Source: Gadus chalcogrammus
Taxonomy: Eukaryota > Chordata > Actinopteri > Gadiformes > Gadidae
Reading direction: 5' to 3'
DNA: 64,000 bases
Assembly: GCF_026213295.1 (NCBI RefSeq)
Contig: NC_079427.1
Location: forward strand, 3,134,498 to 3,198,497
Part shown: positions 1 through 14,186 of the stretch, one piece after another
Position numbering within the stretch: position 1 is the first letter of the stretch
Layout: each line of letters starts with the position of its first letter
The notes under the pieces: model-generated
The model's database searches: none
Told to the model about the DNA's origin: nothing
Seen by the model: only the letters and a program-made list of their open reading frames with translations
Translations under genes and position numbers: made by a program

Positions 1-2152
<2,152 letters not shown>

Positions 2153-2796
2153 CTTTCAATAGGCCATAGACAGGAAAGGACTTGTGGAGGAGGCGGAAAT
2201 GAATTTATACCAAAAGGTTGGACTTCCGTTTAGCGCGAGTTCGAGCTGATTGTTGGCATTTGTAGATTATTCTTTTTTGTATAATTTCTTATTTTATTTT
2301 ATTGATAAAAACTCTGCGGGATATGTTGACGATTGAGTTTATAAAAAATACTTTCTCATTGAAATTGTACATAAAGTAGGCTATATAGTATATTATATGG
2401 TGACTACATTATTGTAGCCTTGGAATTAGACGAATCGTTGTACTCATGTTTTATTTGCTCTGGCAGATGTCCGGCAGTTTGGTCTGGCGAGGTCATTCTA
2501 AAACTATCCTGGAATTATTATCAGATTATAAATATTAGTATGAGAATACCATTAAACCTGCAGTTCATTCGTTTAACCAGTTAGCGGCGACAGTCTTGTT
2601 ACTTTGACGTAGAAGAAGAACTTGAAATCTAGGTGAGTCCATCCATGGTTGTTCTCTAAAAACATCCCATTCTTACAATTCTATAGTATTAAATGTTTAT
2701 ATATATATTAACACATTTATCAGTGCCTCCACCCGGAACGCGGTATATCCTTACTGGTCCAGGACTTCATCTCAGAGGCAGAGTTGATACAGGGCA
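2153..2796. promoter_or_regulatory. Divergent RPS3/ECH1 promoter interval with RPS3 5'TOP tract
   Basis: The two start codons are 644 bp apart, head to head. On the minus strand, 2172-2179 reads CCTTTCCT just upstream of the RPS3 ATG. This fits a 5' terminal oligopyrimidine start as expected for ribosomal protein mRNAs under mTOR control. On the plus strand, a probable non-coding ECH1 exon ends at 2632 (ATCTAG followed by gtgagt), and the next exon starts at 2724 after tttatcag. Much of the interval between is AT-rich. Transcription start sites are inferred. Confidence 0.6.
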
Positions 2797-3527
2797 ATGT
2801 TGTCATCCTTTGTAAGGACAGCTTTCAGAAAAAGTAAGTAATATAATTATAATATATATAACGTTACAGTATCTATTGGAGAACAAGATGTAATATATCA
2901 TTTATATATACGCTTAATAAATGTGTGTCATTCGATGATTGTGTGTTTGGAGAGCTGCGTTATCCAACTTGTAGGTGAAAGGTCAGTATGAAGTTACTTT
3001 CATGCTTGGTGCATTTTGACAGTCTTAAACTATATACTATGATTGTATTTGAAGATATTACATGTTTTTCAGAACAACTTACAATGAATATAGATACAGA
3101 GCATTAGGTAGCAAGTAGGGGTCAAACAGTACAGAGAGTACGTGTGTAGATTTATTCATGAATGTTAATCAATTACTTATATAATAGACATAATGCTACC
3201 GATTCAGCCGTTCAACAAAGTCAAGGAAAAAAATGGCTGTTGTGTCCTTTGCCAAACAAAGGATGCCTATATCACTTCATAAATGAGAAATCCAAATAGC
3301 AGAATACAGATTAGTCTGTCAGAGGAACACATCACTCCAAACTACAGCAAACCAAAGCTATAATGGAGGTCATTCTGATCCAGATACAATTATTTAAACC
3401 ACTGGGCCAGGTAAATGGACCTTGTCCCACTAAAACTCACCCACAGCCTCTAGATCAATATAGACATGTCCAGTCATTACACACAGACACAGACACAGAC
3501 ACAGACACAGACACAGACACAGACACA

Positions 3528-3607
<80 letters not shown>

Positions 3608-6600
3608 AGGTGTTAAGCAGTACTTCTCTTGCTCCCAGGAGTGTGTCTGCTGGGGCAGAACGCAGTGAGAGCCATGTCTTCCAGCGGAGGTCCCTTCACC
3701 TCCCTGGTGGTCAGCCGCCCCACCGAGGCCATCACACACGTCGAGCTCAACCGCCCGGAGAAACGCAACGCCATGAACCGGGCTTTCTGGAGGTAGGGGG
3801 GGCTCAGGGTTCATAATGAACCGTCCTTTAGTAGCATTAAGCTACTTTTCTAGAATGTTTTTAGTTGCATGCCGCAGGTAGGAGTTAGGGGGAATTCTGC
3901 CCGAGGATGTCTAAAGGGAGGCTGTGGACATTATATAACCGATTACCTATTATCTGGGATTTAAATACCCTGAACGCTGCACTATGTTGTCCAATGTCCT
4001 TTTTATGGAGATCTTAGTTTGAGATCCTCGTGTTTTTTTGATACTATTGGTCTGCGTTTATGTCTCTCACCCTGTGATCGGTCCACTGTTTTAACTCTGC
4101 GATTGTTAGATAAGATGTACTTGATTAATCTCGGATGGATAATGAGGTGTGTCAAAGCATTAAGTACAGAACAGTTATAAGAATTAAAGAGATACAAATA
4201 TTGCATCAGAGTAAAACATTTGAAATGGTTGAGGTAGTAGACATTAACAGTTGACATGATTAGGTTTAGTTCTGTTTATGTTTTTAGGAACAGAGCACAC
4301 AAATCAACATTTCTGTAAATGTAAATTGGCTAGCTAATCTTCATCAGAAGGTCCCTGGGCAGGTTATCTAAAAAGCACTTTTAAAACCGACAATGCAGAC
4401 AACCATTTAGCACATGCAGGAAACATACGATGGATAAATAAATGCAGTATGCTACTTTCTTTTCTTTTTTTTTTTCTAAGTGAGATGGTGGATTGCTTCA
4501 ACCAGATCGCAGACGACCCGGAGTGCAGAGTAGTCGTGGTGTCGGGGGCAGGCAAGATCTTCACCGCAGGTAAACAACAAGACCAATGCGGCTTCTGCAT
4601 ATATACCTAGGCAAAGGGGGTAAACAATTGTTGCCTTATGAAAGCGGTCCCTAGATTTTTGTTGACTGACCGTTACAGGTCATAATATTTACCTTAGTTT
4701 TGTTTATTTCAACTGCTTAATAAATGTCTATATATTTAGTAGTTGTTTAAGCATATTCTTAATTAAGGTGCTGTAGGTGTACACTACTTGCATGTCACTT
4801 AGTAAAAATGTCAGCCATCCACCACTTATTTACTGAGGGAGTTGTTATTGGTTCAGGGAATGTATCTTGTCCATCACAGGTGCTTTTAAATGCAACACTT
4901 AAATGGTGGAGAAACATATCAAGAGGGGAAGCTTTTAGGTTGTTGAGTTAAAATACCGTGGTATTTTCTCCTCTCTCTAATCTCTCTCTCTCTAACATGT
5001 TAAATCTTGCCTCTTGCCTCTAATCTCTACATCTCCTTTAATATATAGCTTTCCACTTTCCTGTAATTCGGTTGCTGGGAAAGACTGGTTTCCCATCTGG
5101 GAGGAATAAAAAGGTTATAATAAAATAAAATGTTCCTCTCTCCAGGTATCGATCTGATGGACATGGCCAGCGACGTGTTGCAGCCAGAGGGCGACGACAC
5201 GGCGAGGCAGTCGTGGAACATGAGAAAGATCATCACCAAGTACCAAGAAACCTTCTCAGTCATCGAGAAGGTAAACACACGCACGCTTTCACTGTGTTGT
5301 CGTATGTGTGTTTGTCTTGTCTGTATCAATACTAAATACGTAACTTTTACATTTTTACATGAGGAGAAACATTATCCAGACGTTTGATTAAGTAATCAAA
5401 CATAGTAATGGTGGTTATGTTCCTTCCTGAAGTGTCCAAAGCCGGTGTTGGTGGCCGTGCACGGAGCCTGCGTGGGAGGAGGTAATCAATTACACTTCTA
5501 CTCATGCAAAACTGAAATCAAAGTTTCTCCTGTAAAAGTCAAAAGTGTAGCATTATAACTCGATTTTATCTTAAAATAATCTGGACATATCGATAGCCAA
5601 TTCAAACTAAAGGCCATTATTCTGCTGTGTTTTTCAGGAGTGGACCTGATCACGGCCTGCGACATACGCCTGTGTACCCAGGACGCCTGGTTTCAGATTA
5701 AAGTAAGCTCCATACCCTCCCCTACCTCAAAAACATAGAATACTATGAGTGAATCCTATAAAAGAGCATATTCTTTCCACAAGGAAGTAGACATCGGTCT
5801 GGCAGCGGATGTAGGAACCCTGCAGAGACTTCCTAAAGTAATCGGCAGCCGAAGGTAAAAACCATCAGCTCCTCCTCCCACCATCACCTCCGCTCTTCTG
5901 GCCTCTCTATGTTAAGGTGTACAGACATGTCCCATTAGTAATTATGGGGTACATCCGTGCAGGCCTTCTCGCTCGTTTGATTCTCAGCCTCACGCGTACG
6001 TTGCTTGGGATAAAACTGGTAAAAGATCGAATGCAATTTTCCTTTCTCTAGTCTGGTCAATGAGCTGGCACTGACGGCAAGGAAGCTCTACGCCGATGAA
6101 GCAAAGAGCTGTGGCCTCGTCAGGTTAGTGTTGGTGTAACCCTTCGTATTGGCCTTCATGTGTCACATCAATAGATTTTTAAATCCCAGCTTCTAATGTC
6201 TCTTGACCTAAAATGATGTAATCTTTAGCTGACACTAAACACAACGGATTGATTGAAAAACTTTATTGAACAATTAAGTGTTCAAAAGGATTAAAAAACA
6301 CAATAAAGCCTAAAGGCTTGTTTCCATTGTGGTCCTTTATGGCGGGCCTCACTTTTAAACGGTGCTCCACGAATGCTTAATGCAACAGTATGACACGCGT
6401 TTGGATGAGAGCCTGGTGTTTGCCATTCCCGCGCCTCTATAGTCGGGTGTTTATGGATAAGGAGGAGATGATGGCGGGAGCCATGGAGATGGCCGGGGAG
6501 ATCGCGTGCCGCAGCCCTGTGGCGACCCAGGGAACCAAGATCAACCTCATCTACTCCCGGGACCACAGCGTGGCCGAGGGGCTGGACTACATGGTGAGGG

Positions 6601-6931
6601 GGGGCCGAAAGACAGCACTGTTCATGTCTGAAGGCTTCCAGGAAGAAACCTCAGCTAGAATTTATATCTAGGAGACTGTACATAGGTTGTGGAGGAGCCG
6701 GTAGGGGTGAGCGATAAATAGAACCACTATGAAGCACAGAACATAAATATTATGCTCATCACATGACCAGGATGGGGGTGGTTGTGGTTCCAGTAATGAC
6801 ACTTTCTCTCTTCCCTCCCCCACCAGGCAACGTGGAACATGAGCATGCTCCAGACACAGGATGTGATGAAATCTGCCCAGGCGGCCATGGAGAAGAAGAG
6901 TCTGAAGACTGTTCCCTTCTCCAAACTCTGA
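2797..6931 (+). CDS. ech1: Delta(3,5)-Delta(2,4)-dienoyl-CoA isomerase
   Basis: ECH1 isomerises 3,5-dienoyl-CoA to 2,4-dienoyl-CoA during oxidation of odd-position double bonds. Ten coding exons: 2797-2833, 3639-3792, 4481-4569, 5146-5270, 5433-5481, 5638-5702, 5784-5854, 6052-6123, 6443-6593, 6827-6931. They join in phase into 305 residues; the human protein has 328. The crotonase fold is clear, and the three catalytic acids of the family are present as Asp154 (GGGVDL), Glu174 (KEVDIGL) and Asp182 (AADVGTL). The N-terminus (MLSSFVRTAFRKR) is arginine-rich and lacks acids, as in a mitochondrial presequence. The C-terminus is SKL, a type-1 peroxisomal signal. Both signals together imply dual targeting, as known for mammalian ECH1. 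Confidence 0.96.
3479..3606. repeat. Compound microsatellite (ACAGAC)n(AC)n
   Basis: In ECH1 intron 1 about 50 bp of ACAGAC hexamers pass directly into about 75 bp of AC dinucleotides. The tract ends only about 30 bp before the exon 2 acceptor at 3638. Open frames across it in either direction are artefacts of the repeat. Confidence 0.97.
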
Positions 6932-7606
6932 ACCACGACTAACCTGAACTCGGAGGGGGCGGGGGGGACTGAACCTGGCATGATCTTGGGAGGTTTCAAA
7001 AAGAACAATGTATGAACGGAAACATGTCAGCAAGGAGTACACCTAACATCCTGCCCCATCTTCAGTACCATGCGTGCAATGTAGGCAGGAATGATCCGAG
7101 TCACTTTTTTCCCCCCAATCCGAACTTAAAGTTTTATGGTTTTCAGAAAACCTGGGTATTTTGTTTGTTGATCAGTAAATTGTTAACATTTAAATGATAC
7201 GTTGGATGTTACCACGTCTCCTCTTCAGTGTGATTCAGTTGTGGCAACGAAAGGCAGACCATGTGACTTCCCATCTTGGAATTTCGTGAGGACCATGGCA
7301 CATGTTGACCGACTCAATCCAAATAATGAAAGCTCTTGTACTAAGTGTCTTTAACCCGCCTCCTTAACTTGTAAATGTGTGAATAAAACAATGATTGACG
7401 TTGAGACTGCTTTGTCTATATATTCCTGAACAGAAGCATGTATATCCACAGAGGTCTCTTAGCTTATTAAAATGACACTTCAAAAGTAAAAGTCAACAGG
7501 TAGGAAGTTACTTAAATATGCTTTATTACTCCTTAAATATGCTTTATTACTCCTTCAATTATAAGTTAACAAATGTACAAAATGTAAAAATTAAATAGAA
7601 AAATCA
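6932..7606. other. Convergent 3' ends of ECH1 and CEP295
   Basis: This is the ECH1 3'UTR followed by the CEP295 3'UTR on the other strand. A plus-strand AATAAA at 7382-7387 probably ends ECH1. For CEP295, minus-strand AATAAA signals lie at 7522-7527 and 7543-7548, inside a 21-bp direct tandem duplication (unit TTAAATATGCTTTATTACTCC). The duplication has doubled the polyadenylation signal. No other gene is seen here. Confidence 0.7.
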
Positions 7607-9660
7607 TCATTGTGCAGTCTGCTTGGCTCGAAGTTTCTGTAAAGTTTTCTGTAAAGAGGAAAAGTAGTTTCAAAATTAAATTACAGTCAGGATTAAAGGT
7701 CAAAACATGACATGTTAAACAAGTTATGTTAAGCCATGAAATAATTCAGTCGTGTCACAAAAGAAAGGGCTCCGTAATGTACCTGGTGGAACTCCTTGGC
7801 CTTGAGGCGGTTCTGGGCGTAGCTCTCTTGCTTGCTCTTCACCTCCCTCTGCTGCTTCACCTCCTCCAGCCGGCCATACAACCTGCATCCCCCAGACACC
7901 ACCCGCTTAGAATATACAGACCATCAACCTACGCCAATCTCTTAGAATATACTGACCACAGATGGACCAACCTACACCATGATGACACAAACCTCTTACA
8001 ATTTACTGACCAAAGCTTCAGACAGTCAACCTGACACCAACCTCTGAGAATATACTGACCAACAGCCCAACACTAACTTTGTTTAGGTCGTCAATCTTTA
8101 CAAACATTAGACACATTGGCTTCGATAATACCAGGTGCAATAGGCGTGGTCAAAACCTACGTCACTTGCTTGAGCCATTTTTTGCACAGCCGGTTGAGAA
8201 TGGAACACTTTTTGAAACTGCGTTTTTAGCTGGGAGTAGCAAACAAAAAATAAATAAATCATATTTTAGAAAGATATTGACACTAGGGATCGACCGATAT
8301 TCGCGTTTTTTACGTGTATCGTATCGGCCGATACGCGGCTGATTTTCGCCGATTTTTTTTACTTTTTTTTTACTTGTTCTACCTCACCTGTTTTTAATAT
8401 TTATTAAATATTGTTCATCTACTTGTTCTACCTCACCTGTTTTTACTATTTGTTAAATATTGTTCATCTACTTGTTCTTACTTGTTCTACTTCACCTGTT
8501 TTTACTATTTGTTAAATATTGTTTTTTATATTGAAGTTCAATAAATGTTTCTTTAAAAAAAAAAAAAAAAAAAAAAAATCGGCTCAAGAAAATCGGTATC
8601 GGCGTATCGGCTAAGGCTGATGAAAAAATATCGGTATCGGTCCTAAAAAATCGGTATCGGTCGATCCCTAATTGACACTTTAACAACTCCGGCAACTAGT
8701 CAAAATGATGACTGATGATCAACACGTTGCGAGACCCAAAAATGAAAATATTCAACTGAAAAGTGTTTTGGGGTTTACTTTCCCTTTAACGGGAGAGGGA
8801 ATGCATCGTAAAGCACGTGCTCTCTCCAGACGTGGCATACCTCCGCGTTCTCAGCTGCATCTCCAAGCCCTCCAGCTTCTTCTGGGATGGCGTGCACGTC
8901 CTCACCTCTTCACAACCCTTCATCCCAGCATTGCTCACTGAGGAAGAGGAGGAGGCAGAGGTTCCCAGCCAAGGTCAGGATGGGGGTAGTGGTGATTTAA
9001 ATATATTGTATGTTCATGTATGTAATTTGAGTTATTTACACAATTTCTACAGGGATCAATAAATCACGTTGAAGTGTCTTGCTTGCCAACAGGCACACTT
9101 GTAGAAAGCAGAAGAGTACCTGGGGATGGATGTTTGGGTTTCCCATCAGGCCGTGCAGGGACAACAGCCGTCCGGACTGGAACCACCATGGTCTTGATCT
9201 GGGGTTCTTTGGTCTTTGAGCTGACCAGTTGACCCGGGGCCTGGCCTTTAGACCTCGGGTGGTCTTCAGGCCGTGCCTGTCCCAGATGAGGCCCGGTGGG
9301 GCTGTGGATCAGCTTGGTCTTGGCCCGATTCTGGACGGACTGGGTCTTGGCCTGGGTGAGTTTGGGTGGCTTGCCTTGGGTCTGGCTGGGTTGGGGTGGC
9401 GTGCCTTGGGTCTGGCTGGGTTGTGGTGGCGTGCCTTTGGCGTTGCTGGGCTGGGTCTTGGCCAGGACTCGTTTGGCCCTGATCTCCTCCACCCTGAGGG
9501 CAGACCTCTGGATCAGGGCCAGGCGTTTCCTCTGGAAGGCCTCTTGGAGACCCCCAGCGGGACCCGCCTGGGGCTCCAGAACCACGCCTGGCTGGGACGG
9601 GGGACTCTCTTGTGTAGCGGGTGGGTCTTCCTCCTCAGGTAGGAGTGTTGAATCAACCTC
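7607..9660 (-). other. cep295: CEP295 exons 38-41: C-terminal ALMS motif
   Basis: Exons 9120-9660, 8841-8937, 7783-7882 and 7607-7648 encode the C-terminus. The segment FQRKRLALIQRSALRVEEIR in exon 38 and the stretch KQQREVKSKQESYAQNRLK in exon 40 have the charged helical pattern of the ALMS motif shared by ALMS1, CEP295 and C10orf90. That motif is linked to centrosome localisation. The protein ends KTLQKLRAKQTAQ, close to the end I recall for human CEP295. Between the two ALMS blocks, exon 38 holds a short tandem peptide repeat (GTPPQPSQTQ twice, then a diverged GKPPKLTQ) inside a Pro/Lys/Gln-rich linker. Confidence 0.88.
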
Positions 9661-12600
9661 CTGAGGGAAGAAAATGAACATCATGAGAACCTTGAGGACA
9701 CGAAGCAGTACCATCTAAACACAGTTCATCAGAGGATGAGCGATTGATCAGTGGGCTGCTTACCTGGTCCTCAGTGGTCGTGGTGTCCGGGCCCAGCGTG
9801 CTTTCGTCACTCAGGCTCACCAGCGTGATCTCAGACTGCTCCAGGATCCCCTTCTCCCAAGCCGTCCCCTGATTTGAGGAGAGAAACGACGTCAAAGTCC
9901 CACGTTTAAAAATAATATACATTTACGACCCTGGGGTGAAAGTCCAGTACAAATAAAAACAACCACATACTATTATTGTATCCCAGATAGGAGTGTCACT
10001 CTTCAGGTTAGACCCCGTCTGATTGGTCGGTTCTTGGCTGGTCGAGTCCCGGGCTGGAACCAATCGCTTGCATCCATCAGTCTCGTCTCCCTCTCCCACC
10101 ATCGGCTCCTCCCCCTCCTCAGGGGACTCGAGGAGGACGGACGGTGGCTGGGAGGAGGCGAGCTGGCAGAAGGAGTCCAGACAGGAAGAGATGGGCACCT
10201 CCTCCCCCTCCTCCTCCTCCTGGGCTCTAGGGTGTTCTGGGGAGGGGTCGACCAAGGAGCCCTGGTCCTCCTCTTCCGACCGCTGCGGGGTGAGCGGCCG
10301 ACCTGCAGGGGAAAGGTGAAGCCATGTCTTTATGACGTCACTCGTCTTTGAGGCACCACTTTGAGACATCACTGATTGCGTGGCGATTAAGGCACATTGA
10401 CATCTGGGGAAAAGTTGCCATTTAACATGACAACGATGCAGAACAAACTTAGCTAAACCAAATTTGGGTTTGAATGGACATTAATATTAACTGCAACATC
10501 GCTTGTTTTTAGATCGATTCGTGTTTAGAATCAGCGAGTATTGTGGGAAACAAAATAATTAGTCGTTTGCTACTTTAACAGCCTTCAGCATTGATGACCG
10601 TCACGACTTGAACTCTGGCCACACCTGTAGACTCTGCCTCCTCCCGTCCTGTGGACTGGTGGCTCCCGTCCGGGGAGCTGGGCACTTCCTGTTGTGGCAG
10701 GTGAAAGGTCATGGAGGGTTCGAGGGACTCGTTGAGGGTCACCTGGGCCAGGAGGGGATGGAAGGAGTCCTGATCGGCAAACCCTGAGGGAGGATGGACC
10801 AGATGCAGCGGGAGCTCACCACACAGGACCACACCCAGCAGCAGGGGCCGAAGGCTAGTAACGAATGCTCTCGTTTCTTATTTCTTCATCGTCATCATCG
10901 TCGGGACCGACCTTCAGAGCATTCTGGGTCCTGCTGCAGGGGGGCGCTGGGGTCCTGCAGGGGTGGCCGGCGCCGTGTGTCGGGGACCTCCGGCTCAGGG
11001 ACTGCGCTGAGGTCAGGGTCCACGGCCGCCTGGGGAGACCCGCCGGTGCCGTCGCGGGGTCCTCTGTTCAGCCGGGTCTGCTCCGTTCTGGAGCTGCCGT
11101 AACCTGGGGGAACCGGCACAGCGGTTGGTACGGGTCGGACCGGACGTGTAGAGCGAAGGGACGCCGCTCGCTTGGTTTAAACAAAGTCCACTTCACAGAA
11201 CCGTGCACTTGACACACATAAGCCACCCTTTATCCGTCTCCAATTGTTTCAGGTGCAACAGCAAAAAGAAACAAGTAAATTAAAATTATTATTAGTACTA
11301 ATTAAAAATATACATGTAAAATTGTAGATGAAGAAAGACAAAGAACAGTCAATGCTCCATCATCAACTTCCTAGGTTAAGTGACAGTAATCTGTTAAAAG
11401 AGGAAACACAAGAGCCTTCCTGTACCCGAGCTTCCAGCTGCCTGCGCACCCGACTCGTCCAGCCGGCCAATCAAATGCCTCATCCCGCCCTCCTCGCGTC
11501 CGTCATCCAGCCACAGCGACGACTGATCGAACTCCAGCCGTCTGACCAGCTGGCCGTCGCTGGGCTGAGGGGCGCTGGGCTGGTGAGGAGGACAGAGGGG
11601 GGCAGAGGGCTGGGAGGCAGGTGGTGGTGGAGGAGGAGGAGCCACCAGGACCGACTCAACAGAGCCCAGGCTGCTGCTGCTGCTGCTGCTGCCGACCTCG
11701 CCTTCAGACCAGAGGAGAAGACGTGTTCTCACCGTCAGACCACAGGTTAAAACATGTCCTACAAAACAGGCAGTCATGGCTGCCGCTCGGTTATAATCCA
11801 TTGAGGCCCCAGTTGGAGAGGTGGCAGCACCAAGGTTTGGTTAACTGAACACGCACCACTATGTCGAATGGACGAGCGGTTACTTTACAAATGGGAATCG
11901 ATTACCATTTGGAGCTGTTGTGTTGTTACTTGTACTTAATTACTAAAGTAATATTTCAACTAGTAGGCCAGGTTATCTAAAAATATAATAATTCTGTAAT
12001 TGAAACACAGCAAACATGAAGTACAGCCTTCTATACAAACATAAGAATGTATTTTACAGGGTAAACATGTGTAGTACGTTTGAGCATGTGTCGGACAGCG
12101 TAAAGCTAGACCCTTCTTCCTGTACCTGAGCTTCCGGCTGCCTGCACGGCCGAATCGTATAACTGGCCAATCAGGGGCTTCATCCCGCCCTCCTCCGGTG
12201 CATCATCCAGCCACAAAGACGTCTCCTCCAAACCCGGCTGGCCAATCAGCTGGCTGGCGTAGCGGCCCGGCCCACTGCTGGGCCAATCGGAGCCAGGCTG
12301 GTGAGGAGGAGGTCGGTGGAGGGGGGATTCTGGGGCAGGTGGGTGTCCTAGGACCTGGACTGGGTCTGATCCTGTAGGACCCACGCTGCCGCCGAGACCA
12401 CCTGTGAAGACCAGGAGGAGAAAGGATTGTAACCCTGAAGCCAGGGGCTGAAGCTCAGCTCCTCGACGCCTGATCAAGGTCACGTCAGCATACAACTCCC
12501 TGACTAGCCACTGAAGCAGCGGTTGAGGTTAAACTCGCCAATGTTGACTTGAAGAAATAATCCATGCTCTGTCACTTTGATTTTCAGGCTGTCTTAAATA

Positions 12601-14142
12601 CCAGCCAGCAAAGAATGACAAGGGCATGACAATGTCAATATCCTTGTGAAAGAAGAGGAAAAGTCTGTCCCTCGGATGGACGGACAGACAGAGCTCCAGC
12701 AAAAATGCACGTCAATAACAGTAAAGGTAAATCGTCGCTCAACAAACACACTTAAGCACACTTGCACACATAGCCAAAAAAAACAACACACAAAAGCTCA
12801 GCTCAAGTGTAGAAACATCTACACTAGAAACTCACTGCGTGCCATTATCTTTAAGCAGAGACACAACCGCTACTTTAGAGAAGGGTCAAATGATTCGGGG
12901 CAGAATAAGGATGCATTGTGAGTTTTACATCAAACAGCAATAACATCTTTTTTTGTACCTGTGCTTCCTGGTCTCCGGACACCCGACTCGTCCAACTGAC
13001 CAATCAGAGGCCTCATCCGGCTGTCCTCCTGCGCTTCGTCGAACGACACCGACGACTGCTCCAACCCCAGCCTACCCATCAGCTGGCTGGAGTAGAAGTC
13101 GCGCCCGCCGCTTGACCACAGGGAGCAGGGCTGGTGGGAGAGGCGGTCGATCATGCGGCTCAACGTGGAGTCCCACGCACCCTCGTTGGCTCCCGCACGC
13201 ATCGACGGGCCTGGGAGCTGCCCAATCATGGAGGACTGGGCCGACGGCTGACCAATGAGGCGCCCAACAGCCGAGTGCCGCCCGTCCGCGGCCAGACAGG
13301 ACGACTGATCCTGCTGACCAATCAGAGGCCTGAATGAGATGTCCTGCACCAATGAGACGCTTTCAGAGAACTGCTCCAGGATCTGGTTGACCGCGTTGTC
13401 CCACTCCTGACAAAAAGATAAATAAAAAAAAAAAACGAGAAATAATGAAGACGTCTGACCAAGTCAGAATCAGAATACTTTATTGATCCTCCAAATAGAA
13501 ATTACAAGCATAGAAGATAAGATTATAAAATAGAAAATTATAAATAAAAACACAATAAATAAAAGTAAGAATAAAGTAAGAAGTGGACATCTTAGTGAAA
13601 GTGGACATCTCTTAGTGGGTTACATTCATAAATTGACAATACAATAAGTGAAGGGGAGCAAGGGGGAGGTGAAATATGTGAATGAGCGCGTTGGTGGGCG
13701 AGTACGGGGGTCTCACCAGGCCAGGCCTTGGTGGAGCCGTCTCAGTGGGGGGAGTCGCGGTCGGGACCTGAGCTGGACTCGGTGGGACCTGGTTCTCATC
13801 CACGGCTATTGATGACCCTGGAGGGAGCGGAGAGAACGTTGTCGCTTTATAGCCATCAATCAGGTCTACCTCAAGGGGTCGATTTCATACACTTGGAACT
13901 TAATGTGTATTTATTTATTTCATCTACGTTTCTGCAATCATTATTTGGGTTCAGGTTCTTCAGTTTTACCGTGACGCAGACGCTCACACAAACAGTCATA
14001 CGGAGCTCAGTTCAAGTGTAGAAAAATCATTTTGTGCACTTAACGTGCACTTCAATAACAGTAATGTTACATCATCGCTCAGTACACACACGCAAACGCA
14101 CGCACACACACACACGCAAACGCACACCCAGACACACGCAAA

Positions 14143-14186
<44 letters not shown>

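Noticed and set aside
3363..3816. Frames with Thr-His, Thr-Asp or Cys-Val repeats around 3.5 kb, and similar ones at 14.1 kb
   Set aside because: They are translations of AC and ACAGAC microsatellites. The true ECH1 exon 2 occupies 3639-3792.
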